64,000 nucleotides of DNA. Origin: Silene conica (lineage: Eukaryota > Streptophyta > Magnoliopsida > Caryophyllales > Caryophyllaceae). Under the pieces are notes generated by a model. That model was not told the DNA's origin, made no database searches, and worked only from the letters and a program-made list of their open reading frames with translations. Each line of letters begins with the position of its first letter. The first letter of the stretch is position 1. The position numbers and the translations under genes are program-made. Where the stretch lies: positions 42,736,079 through 42,800,078 of the forward strand of contig CM055313.2 of the NCBI GenBank assembly GCA_029255685.2, read 5' to 3'. This document shows positions 47,914 to 59,760 of the stretch, in pieces.

Positions 47914-49042
47914 TGTAATACTCCGTATTTTATCGTATCTTATCGTATATGTTTTTATAGTTAATATTTATATTTACGTGTTGATGATTATTAGGATGTT
48001 TGTATTCGATAATCTAATTATCGAATAAATGTTTTATAGTTTACATGTGGTTGATGAAGAGTCGAGTTTATGTCTTAGCGGTAAACCGTGTTTAAGTAAT
48101 AGAACTGGGCCTCGATTTGTGTGCTAACACCACCAGCCCATCTCGTCATTTATCACATAAGTTATACTAACGTAATACAAAGCCTCCCTGCCACCATACA
48201 AAACAATCATCCCTAACCCTAATATCAACCTAACGACACAACTATTCCTTACCCACTCTCTGCCGCCACATCTGGGCCTGCTAAAAGGAGTTTTTCGCGG
48301 TGGTCAGGGGGTTTCTAAGGGTGGTCGCTGGCCACGGCAAAGAGGTATGTTCACCATAGTTTTCGAAAAAACCTGTTTTCCCTCCGTTTTGGATTCAATT
48401 GTCTCAATCGTATATCGTATTTACTTTCGTGATTTCCGCATAACCTTAATCTATGTGGGTTAGTGATTATATTTTGACCATGGTAGTGTCGTCTTTGACC
48501 ACCTAGAGTTGTCGTGAGGGGCGGTTGTCATGGGTGTCAGTCTCGTTTCTTTTCGAAGTTCAGAACAGGGGTTGCGAGTAGGCTGTTTTGCGTGTCAATC
48601 CTATGGAGTTCCTATGCACGATTGCTTTGGCTTTTAGGTTTGTTAGATTGGTGTTAGTCAGGGGTACAGGAAGGCTGCTACCACGGAGGGTCGTGGTGGC
48701 GTGTGGTGTTTTTTTTATGGGTTTGCGTATGACTGGTTCGTGGGTTAAAACAGGGGAGTTGTGAGAGGGGCGAGTTCAGGGGGTTGTTCTGGGGTTGGTT
48801 AGAGGTGTCGGTGGTCAGTGGTTTCGCCCCTAGAACCACCATGGCACAGGGGCGGACCTGGTGGCGCCATGGGAGTGGTCGGAGGCTAAATTTGGTGCCA
48901 GGTTTGGGTGTTATTGGGCTGTGGAGTCGGGGTGAAAGTGGTGGTCTGTTTTGCGATACGGGTCTGTATTGCTGGCACTGTTCACGCGTGTTTTCTTAGT
49001 TGTGTTTTGAGTGTTTGATTTTGGTTGTTAATTATTTGTTTA

Positions 49043-49105
<63 letters not shown>

Positions 49106-50382
49106 GGTTGTTGTGTATTTAGTATTACTACTAGTATATTATAGTTATTATTATTTAGTATGTGATAATAATTATCTTTATTGTTGTCTTGTTATTATTT
49201 TAATATAGTAATGATAGTTGTATTGTTATTATCGTTCTGAGTTATAATTGTTCGTTAATTTGATTATCGAAGTAAGGAATATTATTATTAGTATTATTAT
49301 GATATTAATAATTATTTTATTCAAATTAATAACAATTGTTTGTTAGAATTGTATATTGTAATTTATATGATTGATGTTAGTATATGGTAACTTGTTATTA
49401 ATGTTTTATGGTTAGTCAATGTATTTGTTTATGTGCTATTTTGTAATATTGTATTATGACAATTATTTATATGTGGTTAAGTTAAATAATTGAGAACATG
49501 ATCGATAATTTTGTAGTACTTCCATTTTGGGCAAGGTTTCTATTTCGGGAAAATTTCTATAACAGGAAACTTTCCACTTTTGGAAGTTACTTAATTTAGT
49601 ATGTTGTTACTATATAAAATGGGGGTTTAGTGGAGATTTATTAATCGTTAAATAATATTTATTTAGGTGACGGTTTCTGCGTGGAACATTACTAGCAGCT
49701 GTTGGTTATCTTTCTACAAATTGAGGTAGGGGAATATCTATGACTGTGATGGTGATCTGACATGAGAACACTCGGTATCTGACTGATATATTTAATTGTG
49801 ATATATTGTGATTGATTGCTTATTACTGCTTATTGTGGAGAACGGAGATGTGAAATGGGTCTTGTGATATGGGTCTAGTGATATGGGACTTGTGATATGG
49901 CCATGGGAGGTGTGGTGTGATGGGAGGTGTGGTGTGATGGAGGTGTGAAGTTGTGGAGGTGTGTGGTGGATGATCGAATGATATGGAGATGGAGGAGGAT
50001 ACAGTTCTATTGTTGTTTATGTTTATTTGTTTTACCTACTCAACCTCGTGGTTGACCCTGTGTATTCGTGTACACCTACGATGATCCGGAATGGGGAGTA
50101 GACTCTACAGGTCTGAGACAATTGGACTAGGAGCTTGGGCAAGGAGTGAGACATGGCTTGACCTACTTAGAATTAGATCACATACTTAGATGTTATCATT
50201 TGTACTTTTACTCCTTGTGTAATAGTTGTAATATCAAAAGTTTAAATTTAATCAGCTTTTATACAAATTACTTTGGTTTGTTTTACTTTGTTATTCACTA
50301 CCTCGGACATTCCGAGATGGTAACAGCTCTGTTTATTTGAGAATGTCTTGCTAAAGGCTCTTAAATAAATGGGGGTGTTACA
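47914..50382 (+). repeat. 5' LTR of E
   Basis: 2469 bp, begins TGTAATACTCCG and ends GGGGGTGTTACA. Homologous to D's LTR at both ends and close in length. Contains a (TTA)n run at 49045-49105 and G-rich short repeats near 49840-49970. The ORF at 48784-48999 has no recognisable domain. Confidence 0.93.
49045..49105. repeat. (TTA)n microsatellite, E 5' LTR
   Basis: About 20 units; the 3' LTR copy at 55162-55205 has about 14, a length difference gained after insertion. Confidence 0.95.
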
Positions 50383-50385
50383 AAG

Positions 50386-50590
50386 TGGTATCAGAGAGAA
50401 CGATCCTCAGGCCTCAACTAAATGGATAATAATGAACGTAGGAAGAGTCAAATAAAATGAACCCCGAGATGAGACTGATAGGAGCCCCAAAAAAAGGAAC
50501 GGGATGAGTTAGGGGCCCCCTGACACCATACCTGGGCCCTTTCTGTGCTGTCTCGGGAACCCAATGAGAGTAATCAAAGAATGGGGTAGA
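50386..50590 (+). other. PBS and conserved leader of E
   Basis: TGGTATCAGAG at 50386-50396, then a segment matching D's leader (42054-41850), with a GGGGCCCC palindrome near 50512. Confidence 0.85.
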
Positions 50591-53500
50591 CTATATATAT
50601 AGCGGCCTAATTATATTGTACTAACACTCTTACAGGAGAAGAATGAGGTAAGTAATATGTGAACTGTGGCTAATAATGTTAATGGACATTATGATTGATA
50701 TCAGTATGTGAATTGAGCTGGATGGTTGAATATAAATATCAGGAATATGGATGTGCAATTGTTGAGCGATATTTAAAAGTGAGGTGATCATATGATCGTG
50801 GTATTTTGAGATGTTCATACGCTTATCTGGTATTTAAATGACTACCGTTTTATATGATATTGGTGTTTAACTCCTTGTAAAGACGAGTAAATCTGTTGAT
50901 CTTATCATGTGTTATGGTAACCTATGTCTAGTGATATGCGGAATGTGTTGCCCTAAGCCATGAATGTATATAGTTAAGTGTTGTATATATCGTACTTGAA
51001 AATTTTATGCCTATTATACGCATTTAAATTCGTTACGAAGTTAGTCATCAATAAGGGATACGTAGTAGTCCCTAGTGTGTATTTTCGTACTTAGATCAGT
51101 TGTGATTGTGCGATGGTAGAAACTAATTTATTTTGATACACATGTATAACTATCAAGCTAATTATTTTGATCCTATTTTCAGTTTCGAAACCTTTACTGT
51201 GTTTTAAATAACAACTACAATTGAAATGAGGAATGAATGTTAATATGGTACAGAGTGCTGTCTATGCTTCAAATGATTGTCAATGTGTTTTGGAATAAGG
51301 AAGGTTGAGTTTGGGTGTAGTAATGTGTAATTGCAAAGGAACCAAAATTTTAATAAAGTTTCAGAATGTTACCTGGTTTGTACGGGCTGTCATTTTATAT
51401 GTGTTCCATATTTGAGTATGAAAATTTTATGTATGATAAGCTTCTGAGTTGGTTTTTTTTATTCAAAACTTTTGGTTTTACGTTAATAGGAGTTATATTT
51501 TGAGAGAAATAAATCTTTTAGTTGACACTGGTCAGATTGTTACTGCACGGTTCTGTTTTGACCCATGTTTTTTTTTTTTTTTTGTAAATGAAGTCATTTA
51601 AAACGTGTTTACTTTTATGTATAATTCCAACTCCATTGTTTAGAATATTCATTCACGTTTCCAAAAGGATAAGCCATGTAAAATCTTATCGAGTCGCTGT
51701 TTAATTATGATTTTTTACAAGTTGTCCAATTTTCCGAGGAATTGCTGTAAAGTTCCTGTTCAAACCATTTAAGTTGTCAAAATTGTTATAAATGATTCCC
51801 TTGAGATATGCATCTGCTTCTGTTTCCCATAATTAGTTAATTCTTTCTATTTTTTTTAAAAAACTATAATAGTTTGCAAGATAGCTAAGTGGATATGTAA
51901 TTATGATTTGTGTAATTTGCTGCATAATATTTAATTGGTGAAATTGTGAGTTATGTAAGTTCATATAAAAGTTTAATCAAATGTGAATTATGTGATGTGA
52001 CCATGTGATATCCTAATATGGCATTTGTAACATGAATAATAGGCATATGATATGAATATGAACCTTACTTTATGATAACGTCATCTTGTTTTTTTTATAT
52101 AAAATAGTTCCAATTATAATGACGCTCTTACTTTCTAGTGTTATGACCTCAAAATAATGATGTGATGTTCGTATGTGATAATAAAATCATATTTATCAGA
52201 GAAGAGTTTTGACAAGTGGTAGAAGGAATTGGACTCATAAACTTATTAGCATGATATAGCAATCTAATTGTTATAAGTAATGGAGATTATTTTGAACAGT
52301 GTTAATCGTGTTGATGTTCCTTCATATATTTATGGTATATCGTTGTCTAGTTCACTGAGATAATAACCTTTATAACACCTTCATGTATATGGTTATGTCA
52401 CCAACTGAATTGCATACTAAATTGAGTTATTAATTAGTTGGCATGATGAGTTTTATGGGAGTACCAGTGTGGTGAATCCATTTAATTTTAGCATTAAATC
52501 TTCATGATTCATGAGCTACAATTTACGAGAACAACGTTGTAGTAAAGAAGAGTCAGAATGTCTCCGTGCAGTTTTAAGTCCGATCTGTAGTTGCAAAGTA
52601 GCCCTTTGATTGTGTATATAATTGTCACAAACTACCACTTCAGCGTTTCAAAAGTTTTCCAAAGGTTTTCAAAATGGTGATCCTTGACAAAGTTTGATGT
52701 TTTGATAAGTATGGCAATTGGTTGCAAAATGAGGAATTCTGTAGCTACGTTTTGCTGAAATCCTGCACGAATATTTAGTTAATGCACCTTATATACACCT
52801 CTTATTTCGCAAGTTATATATGTTTAGCAGTTTCATGATAAATGATGTAATGTGAGGGGATGAAAAATTTACTTAAGTGATTTTAACTTATTAATATCCA
52901 AGAGTGTTAAATAGTTTTGTTGGTCTATGATTGGGGTATATCTTGTGAAATATGTCAATGCTCTATGTTTAATTACGTTAATAAATTTTGCCCTATATCT
53001 TTTCTATAATATGATTACGAACATGAAATGTTTTAATTTGTCACAACTCTGAGCTTCTTGATTATCTACATTGTTGTGAAAATATATTGATTTTGTGTTA
53101 AAATTTCAATGGTATGTAAGTATTAACTACTCTGATTCTATTTTACTGCGTAACACGATTTCTACTGAGCCTAATACTCTTATTATTGCTCGAGGTTATA
53201 TGGTAACATGATAACTACTATGAGTTTCTTACGAATACTTATTTGAGTTGAATATTAGTAATTGTTCTTTTATTTTGATAGTTCATATTTTCTGTTGATA
53301 AGATAATTCTTTTGGTTGTGAGATGGGTTGAGTGTGAGGTGGGTAAACTTTTGGTAATTGATTACCTGTGTTATTTATGATAATGTTGTATTGAGATTGA
53401 GATTGCGTTGCAGTGTTTTATCAAGTTGTCGCATTCTTGTGGAATATTTGATAATATCGATATTGAAATCGAGATGAGAATTGGTCATTGGTACTGAGTT

Positions 53501-53681
53501 GTGAGTTGAAATCGATATTGAGATGAAGTATTGATTCGCAGTTTTATTCCGTCAGTTCACTCATCCTTGTCTTTGGTCTTGGGTTCGATGACGATAATAC
53601 AATACTTGGTTACTTAGAGTAAGATTTTATGAGATAGAGTAACGGGTAAGACGGAGTAATGGGCTGGAATCCTTATAATGG
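50591..53681 (+). other. E internal non-coding region
   Basis: AT-rich; no gene or domain seen. The corresponding D region aligns in patches on the opposite strand. Confidence 0.75.
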
Positions 53682-54053
53682 GGTTACGGGGACGTAACCA
53701 TGTTTTAAGATGGATAGGATTGTAAAATCTTAATGATTTATGATGTGGCTAGTTTTATGACATGGTTAATGGGTACGTCGTGATTGTTGGAATATACTTG
53801 ATAATTCGCGATTACTTCTGTTATGCATTTTATTGTGTTTGTACGGTATCCTTTAATTTAGTTATACGTTAAACTTTGCGGACAAAGTTTTCTTAACGGG
53901 GGTAGAATGTGGAATTCCGTGTTTTTAAAGTACCTTTATTAGTTTCTGATGTTAGGTGGTGTCACATTTGGTGTTCGTTACGTGCTTAGTGACCAGTTTG
54001 CTGAGCAGGGGATGGTGAACTTCGGGACAAAGTTCATTTTAAGGAGGGAAGAC
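53682..54053 (+). other. three hairpin-plus-purine-tract modules of E, last is the PPT
   Basis: Modules begin at 53682 (GGTTACGGGGACGTAACC), 53871 (AACTTTGCGGACAAAGTT) and 54017 (GAACTTCGGGACAAAGTTC), each followed by a purine tract. The last, AAGGAGGGAAGAC, adjoins the 3' LTR. Same order as in D. Confidence 0.85.
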
Positions 54054-55159
54054 TGTAATACTCCGTATTTTATCGTATCTTATCGTATATGTTTTTATAG
54101 TTAATATTTATAATGTTTGTATTCGATAATCTAATTATCGAATAAGTGTTTTATAGTTTACATGTGGTTGATGAAGAGTCGAGTTTATGTCTTAGCGGTA
54201 AACCGTGTTTAAGTAATCGAACTGGGCCTCGATTTGTGTGCTAACACCACCAGCCCATCTCGTCATTTATCACATAAGTTATACTAACGTAATACAAAGC
54301 CTCCCTGCCACCATACAAAACAATCATCCCTAACCCTAATATCAACCTAACGACACAATTATTCCTTACCCACTCTCTGCCGCCACATCTGGGCCTGCTA
54401 AAGGGAGTTTTTCGCGGTGGTCGGGGGGTTTCTAAGGGTGGTCGTTGGCCACGACAAAGAGGTATGTTCACCATAGTTTTCGAAAAAACCTGTTTTCCCT
54501 CCGTTTTGGATTCAATTGTCTCAATCGTATATCGTACTTACTTTCGTGATTTCCGCATAACCTTAATCTATGTGGGTTAGTGATTATGTTTTGACCATGA
54601 TAGTGTCGTCTTTGACCACCTAGAGTTGTCGTGAGGGGCGGTTGTCATGGGTGTCAGTCTCGTTTCTTTTCGAAGTTCAGAACAGGGGTTGCGAGTAGGC
54701 TGTTTTGCGTGTCAAACCTATGGAGTTCCTATGCACGATTGCTTTGGCTTTTAGGTTTATTAGATTGGTGTTAGTCAGGGGTACAGGAAGGCTGCTATCA
54801 CGGAGGGTCGTGGTGGCGTGTGGTGTTTTTTTTATGGGTTTGCGTATGACTGGTTCGTGGGTTAAAACAGGGGAGTTGTGAGAGGGGCGAGTTCAGGGGG
54901 TTGTTCTGGGGTTGGTTAGAGGTGTCGGTGGTCAGTGGTTTCGCCCCTAGAACCACCATGGCACAGGGGCGGACCTGGTGGCGCCATGGGAGTGGTCGGA
55001 GGCTAAAGTTGGTGCCAGGTTTGGGTGTTATTGGGCTGTGGAGTCGGGGTGAAAGTGGTGGTCTGTTTTGCGATACGGGTCTGTATTGCTGGCACTGTTC
55101 ACGCGTGTTTTCTTAGTTGTGTTTTGACTGTTTGATTTTGGTTGTTAATTATTTGTTTA

Positions 55160-55205
<46 letters not shown>

Positions 55206-56029
55206 GTGGTTGTTGTGTATTTAGTATTACTACTAGTATATTATAGTTATTATTATTTAGTATGTGATAATAATTATCTTTATTGTTGTCTTGTTATTAT
55301 TTTAATATAGTAATGATAGTTGTATTGTTATTATCGTTATGAGTTATAATTGTTCGTTAATTTGATTATCGAAGTAAGGAATATTATTATTAGTATTATT
55401 ATGATATTAATAATTATTTTATTCAAATTAATAACAATTGTTTGTTAGAATTGTATATTGTAATTTATATGATTGATGTTAGTATATGGTAACTTGTTAT
55501 TAATGTTTTATGGTTAGTCAATGTATTTGTTTATGTGCTATTTTGTAATATTGTATTATGACAATTATTTATATGTGGTTAAGTTTAATAATTGAGAACA
55601 TGATCGATAATTTTGTAGTACTTCCATTTTGGGCAAGGTTTCTATTTCGGGAAAATTTCTATAACAGGAAACTTTCCACTTTTGGAAGTTACTTAATTTA
55701 GTATGTTGTTACTATATAAAATAGGGGTTTAGTGGAGATTTATTAATCGTTAAATAATATTTATTTAGGTGACGGTTTCTGCGTGGAACATTACTAGCAG
55801 TTGTTGGTTATCTTTCTACAAATTGAGGTAGGGGAATATCTATGACTGTGATGGTGATCTGACATGAGAAGACTCGGTATCTGACTGATATATTTAATTG
55901 TGATATATTGTGATTGATTGCTTATTACTGCTTATTGTGGAGAACGGAGATGTGAAATGGGTCTTGTGATATGGGTCTAGTGATATGGGACTTGTGATAT
56001 GGCCATGGGAGGTGTGGTGTGATTGGAGG
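54054..56029 (+). repeat. 3' LTR of E, truncated
   Basis: Matches 47914-49920. Interrupted by G1 at 56030 inside the G-rich short repeats. Confidence 0.92.
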
Positions 56030-56624
56030 TGATGTCCGTCGTTGAGGGTACCAAAGATAAATTTATAATTCCTAAACTTAAACTATAGATAGTGAAAGTC
56101 AGGGTCGAACCACAGAGAGGTGGGGAATGTTTATTGTTTGAATGTTAATGTTTAAAGGTAATAAAATTGGGGGTTGATTGGTTGATTACTATATCTAAGG
56201 CAAAGATTAAAATAAAACAAGAATTAAGAGATGAGAATAAAATATAATAAAAGGGGATGCTAGGATGTTTGGGTAATAAATAGCTAAGGTAAGATAAATC
56301 CTAAGGTCAACATGTATTGCAGTCGCGTAAGGGGGTGTAACATATCTTTTTAGGTCTATGCTACCTAATAGCTCCTTTCGGCCTATGCTATTAGTTCCTA
56401 GGTCTCACAATTATTGGGTGTCAACAATAAGGGTGATTCCTAAATCCTAGGTCACATACCTTTCAGTCTTAAGTAACCTAGCCGTCTTAAGGTGTAAACC
56501 AATGCCCTTCCCGTATCTCTCAATCTTGGGTAGGTCATTACTAACATCCTACAAGTCTCCTTTCAGTTTCATTGTAGGGTATTATAGTCAACAAAGAAAG
56601 ACGAAACAGGATACAAACGCGAGT

Positions 56625-56657
56625 GGTCGACCGACCCACTATTTGAGTCGGCCGACC
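56625..56657. repeat. palindrome pair 1, G1 3' LTR
   Basis: GGTCGACCGACC at 56625 and AGTCGGCCGACC at 56646, 21 bp apart. Confidence 0.94.
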
Positions 56658-57116
56658 GTGGCTCCGCTACAAGTCGGTTTCGGAATTTATTCTACCTATG
56701 CATATTATCCCCTACATCCTAACAAATGAAATTTAGCTACTCATGGTTGTTAAGACGATTATAAAAACGGGATTAAACATGGTAAACATAGTGAATAATC
56801 TAAACATGCAAGAATTAATAAAACTTGAGATTCTAACTTAAACAGGATGTAATCAAAATAAGAACAATAATAAAGCTAAATTGAAAGAGTAAGTACCACA
56901 GTCGGAATTAGGGCAGAAAGGAACAAACTTTTCTTGAATGCTTGGGAATTGTCGAAAGATTACAAAACTAAAATTCTTCTAAATAAACTAGATGCTAATT
57001 GATACTGGATGCAAAACCCTAACTACAAGATTAGCTTATATAGGGCACAACTTAGAGTTCCCTAAAGACTCTACTTCTAATTTATTTCCGAAAAGAAGTG
57101 TTCTGGGCTTCGCTGA

Positions 57117-57248
57117 GGTCGGTCGACCACTTTGGTGGGTCGGTCGACCTCCTTTATGGACTTAGTTGAATTCTTGGGCTTTCTTCAGATTTGGACTTTT
57201 ATGGAGATCAGGGCTGGTCGGTCGACCCGTTTAGCTGGTCGGTCGACC
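57117..57248. repeat. palindrome pairs 2 and 3, G1 3' LTR
   Basis: GGTCGGTCGACC at 57117, 57138, 57216 and 57237; both pairs in 21-bp register, all four perfect. Confidence 0.96.
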
Positions 57249-57519
57249 GCTTCCGTATGGAATTCTTCGGTTTTCCTCTTGCTTTGACTTCTGGTACTTA
57301 AATAAAGATTCCAGTTGACCTTTCGTTATTCCTTAATTATGCAAAAGACTTGAGGATAAGGATTTGGTGCTAAATCGTCCCTTTTCCGCATAAATCTGCA
57401 AAAGTGCATAAAAATACGAAAGTACACGATTGTTGGGAAATAAAGGCTAAAACATAGTAAATGAGCGACCAAATGCGTGTAAAAATAGATGAAAAACATC
57501 ATAAAATAGACACGCATCA

Positions 57520-57537
57520 AATTCCCCAAACCAAACC
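57520..57537 (-). other. polypurine tract of G1
   Basis: The minus strand reads GGTTTGGTTTGGGGAATT before the LTR, identical to G0. Confidence 0.9.
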
Positions 57538-58173
57538 CTTGCTTGCCCTCAAGCAAGAAGTAGACTCGATCTTAACTAATGGAACGATTTCAATCTCAGA
57601 GCGAAATTTACATGTAAGCCTAAACCAATACCAAGTACTAAATGAGAAAGTATATAAATCATGCAAACGAGTTATGGTGTCGTCAAACTTGTAACACTAG
57701 AGACTATAGAGACTTTATACTATGGACTCTCGCGGTACGCTCGAGACACTCATGAAGCAAAGGGTGAGTATATGTAAAAGATAGGAAGAAGTATATTTGT
57801 CATGACACTCACCTAACTGCGACCCATGAAAACATGCCTGCAATCTAACATGAACAAGAATTCTACAACTTTGTATAACAATCTTATTAAGTGACCCAGA
57901 TACATGCAATTGAGGTAATGAAAGATATGTGAGGTAAAAGTTAAAAGTGGTTAAGATGTTTTTGGATTTGTGGGGTTAGTAGCCAAGCTAGTAAAACCGG
58001 TTCCCATAAACATATTTCACAACTTTTTGATATTACGAAAGTGCTCTTTTTGTGGCACAACTCTCCATTGAATATAAGAAAGGACTCCCAAATATTTTGA
58101 ATGAAGTACGGGAGTGATAACAAATAAAAGAAAAGGATTTTAGAATGAAATTTGCATTCTGATGCTGTCAGGC

Positions 58174-58206
58174 GGTCGGCCGACCTATGATGTTGGTCGG
58201 TCGACT
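58174..58206. repeat. palindrome pair, G1 3' region
   Basis: GGTCGGCCGACC at 58174 and GGTCGGTCGACT at 58195, 21 bp apart; orthologous to 11285/11306 in G0. Confidence 0.92.
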
Positions 58207-59246
58207 GACTCCACTGTATATTTTGATTTTTTCGTTCTTCTTTTCTTTCTTTCTTTTTCTGAATTTTTTTTTTCTTTTCTTTTTTTTTTCTTTTCTTGCT
58301 TTCTTTCTTTCTTTTCTCTTTTTGTTCAAGATAGCATACAAACCAAGATGCCTCAAAAATTAATCCAATGACCACAAATACTAGCTTGGAAGGGTAGGCT
58401 AAGTATAGGATGTAGTTTTGGGGAGATAAAAAGGCAAATTTGGCTATGTAGGGCTTATGGGTAAATAAGAGAAAAGGGATTCCAAATGCACGTACCAAGA
58501 TTCACAAAACGAGATAGTAAAACAAGTATATAGCAATTCGAGTTCATGTTTATGCATATTGATGTAACATGTTCCAAGGGGAGTACTACTCACATCCTAG
58601 ACAACTGGTTTAAGAACGAAACCAGGAAATAAGCTCTAAAACTTAGAATGTATAGTAGGTTGCCAAGGTATAAGTCAAGTCTCAAGATATGCAAGTTGAC
58701 AAAAACTCGTAGATATGCGAAAGACTCTCATACTAAAACAAGTTGACAAGGCAAGGTAAAAGCATAAATATGTAAGAAAGCAAAATCATCCTTGAAATAC
58801 TATCGTTCCGACTCGACCTATATGCTAAAATAAACGTGCATTTTTTTGGAATTTTTGAATTTTTTTTCATTTTTTTTTTGTATTTTTCTTTTGTATAGAT
58901 AAGGAAAATAAAGAAAAGAACTATGCAAGACAGAAATGCAATAAACGTGTGACAAAAAATGCAATGGAACAATGCATGTGACGCGAAACCATTCCCCAAA
59001 CCAACCCGCACAATGTCCCCATTGTGCATTAGCCTAAGTAAAGGTTTCAGAAAATTAAAAGAAGATGCAAGTAATTAAAAAACTAAGGAAAAACTGGAAA
59101 GAACTCACTGGGTAACTAGATGTATAAGAAAAACCTCCCCAAACCAGCGTAAGCTGGGAGGTTTTGATGGCCAGCAGTGCCACTAAAGTACCAAAGACGG
59201 TTGCACGGTTCCCGAGGAAGAAAACGAAAGACTGCGATGGACAGAA

Positions 59247-59353
59247 GGTCGACCGACCTACAGAACAGGTCGACCGACCCTTCCTGCAGAATACAGAAAG
59301 TTTCAGCAATACGGCGACTAGGTCGACCGACTGATGTATCTGGTCGGTCGACC
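59247..59353. repeat. two palindrome pairs, G1 3' region
   Basis: Starts 59247/59268 and 59321/59342, both 21 bp. The last is GGTCGGTCGACC, the others GGTCGACCGAC(C/T). Confidence 0.94.
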
Positions 59354-59760
59354 GTCTGTGTCCCAGCGGTCTTTTTTTCTTCGTAGAACCTGAAAAAGCA
59401 AGAGAAATATATGCGCCCGCAAATGCGCGAGATCCCAGAAACAAGTCTAAAGTCTTAACTACGCAAGCATAAAGTTCTAAAACTACGAGCACACTAAAAA
59501 TAAAAAGTCTCACACAACAAAAATAAATTGTCTTAAAACTGAAACTAGAAAAACTATCCGCTAAAGATGCGGAAAATATCCGACCACGGCCTTTGACGAC
59601 ATGTCGTAGTCTCCACAGTGTTTGTTTGAGTAACAAAACACTTCTTCTTTCCGCCGTCGCAAAGCATATGCGACGGTCTCTCCTCTTGAGCTTGCCTCCT
59701 CTTCTTCTTCTCCTCTCGATCTACGATGTCTGGGTCCTCATCTTCTTTATAGCTTAGACA

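Larger units (their letters stand above)
47914..56029 (+). mobile_element. non-coding LTR element E, same family as D, 3' end lost to G1
   Basis: 5' LTR 47914-50382, initiator-Met PBS 50386-50396, non-coding interior, PPT ending 54053, then a partial 3' LTR (54054-56029) that stops where G1's LTR begins. LTRs are highly similar where both exist. The five bases before it are GATAG; the matching duplication is beyond G1. No retrotransposon protein anywhere. Confidence 0.92.
56030..57519 (-). repeat. 3' LTR of G1
   Basis: 1490 bp. Minus-strand ends TGATGCGTGTC and CGACGGACATCA. Carries palindrome pairs at 56625, 57117 and 57216. Confidence 0.94.
57538..59760 (-). other. G1 non-coding region after gag-protease
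   Basis: Aligns with 9590-11961 of G0. Includes a pyrimidine tract (58230-58330), palindrome pairs at 58174, 59247 and 59321, a hairpin at 59130-59165, and PPT-like motifs at 59133-59146 and 58989-59003. The ORFs at 57941-58498 and 59055-59636 only translate these repeats. The first 180 bases (59760-59580) are the disrupted tail of the gag-protease gene, still open in G0. Confidence 0.78.

Noticed and set aside
48784-48999. 71-codon Trp/Gly-rich ORF repeated at 54901-55116
   Set aside because: Same reason: duplicate LTRs of E, no recognisable family.
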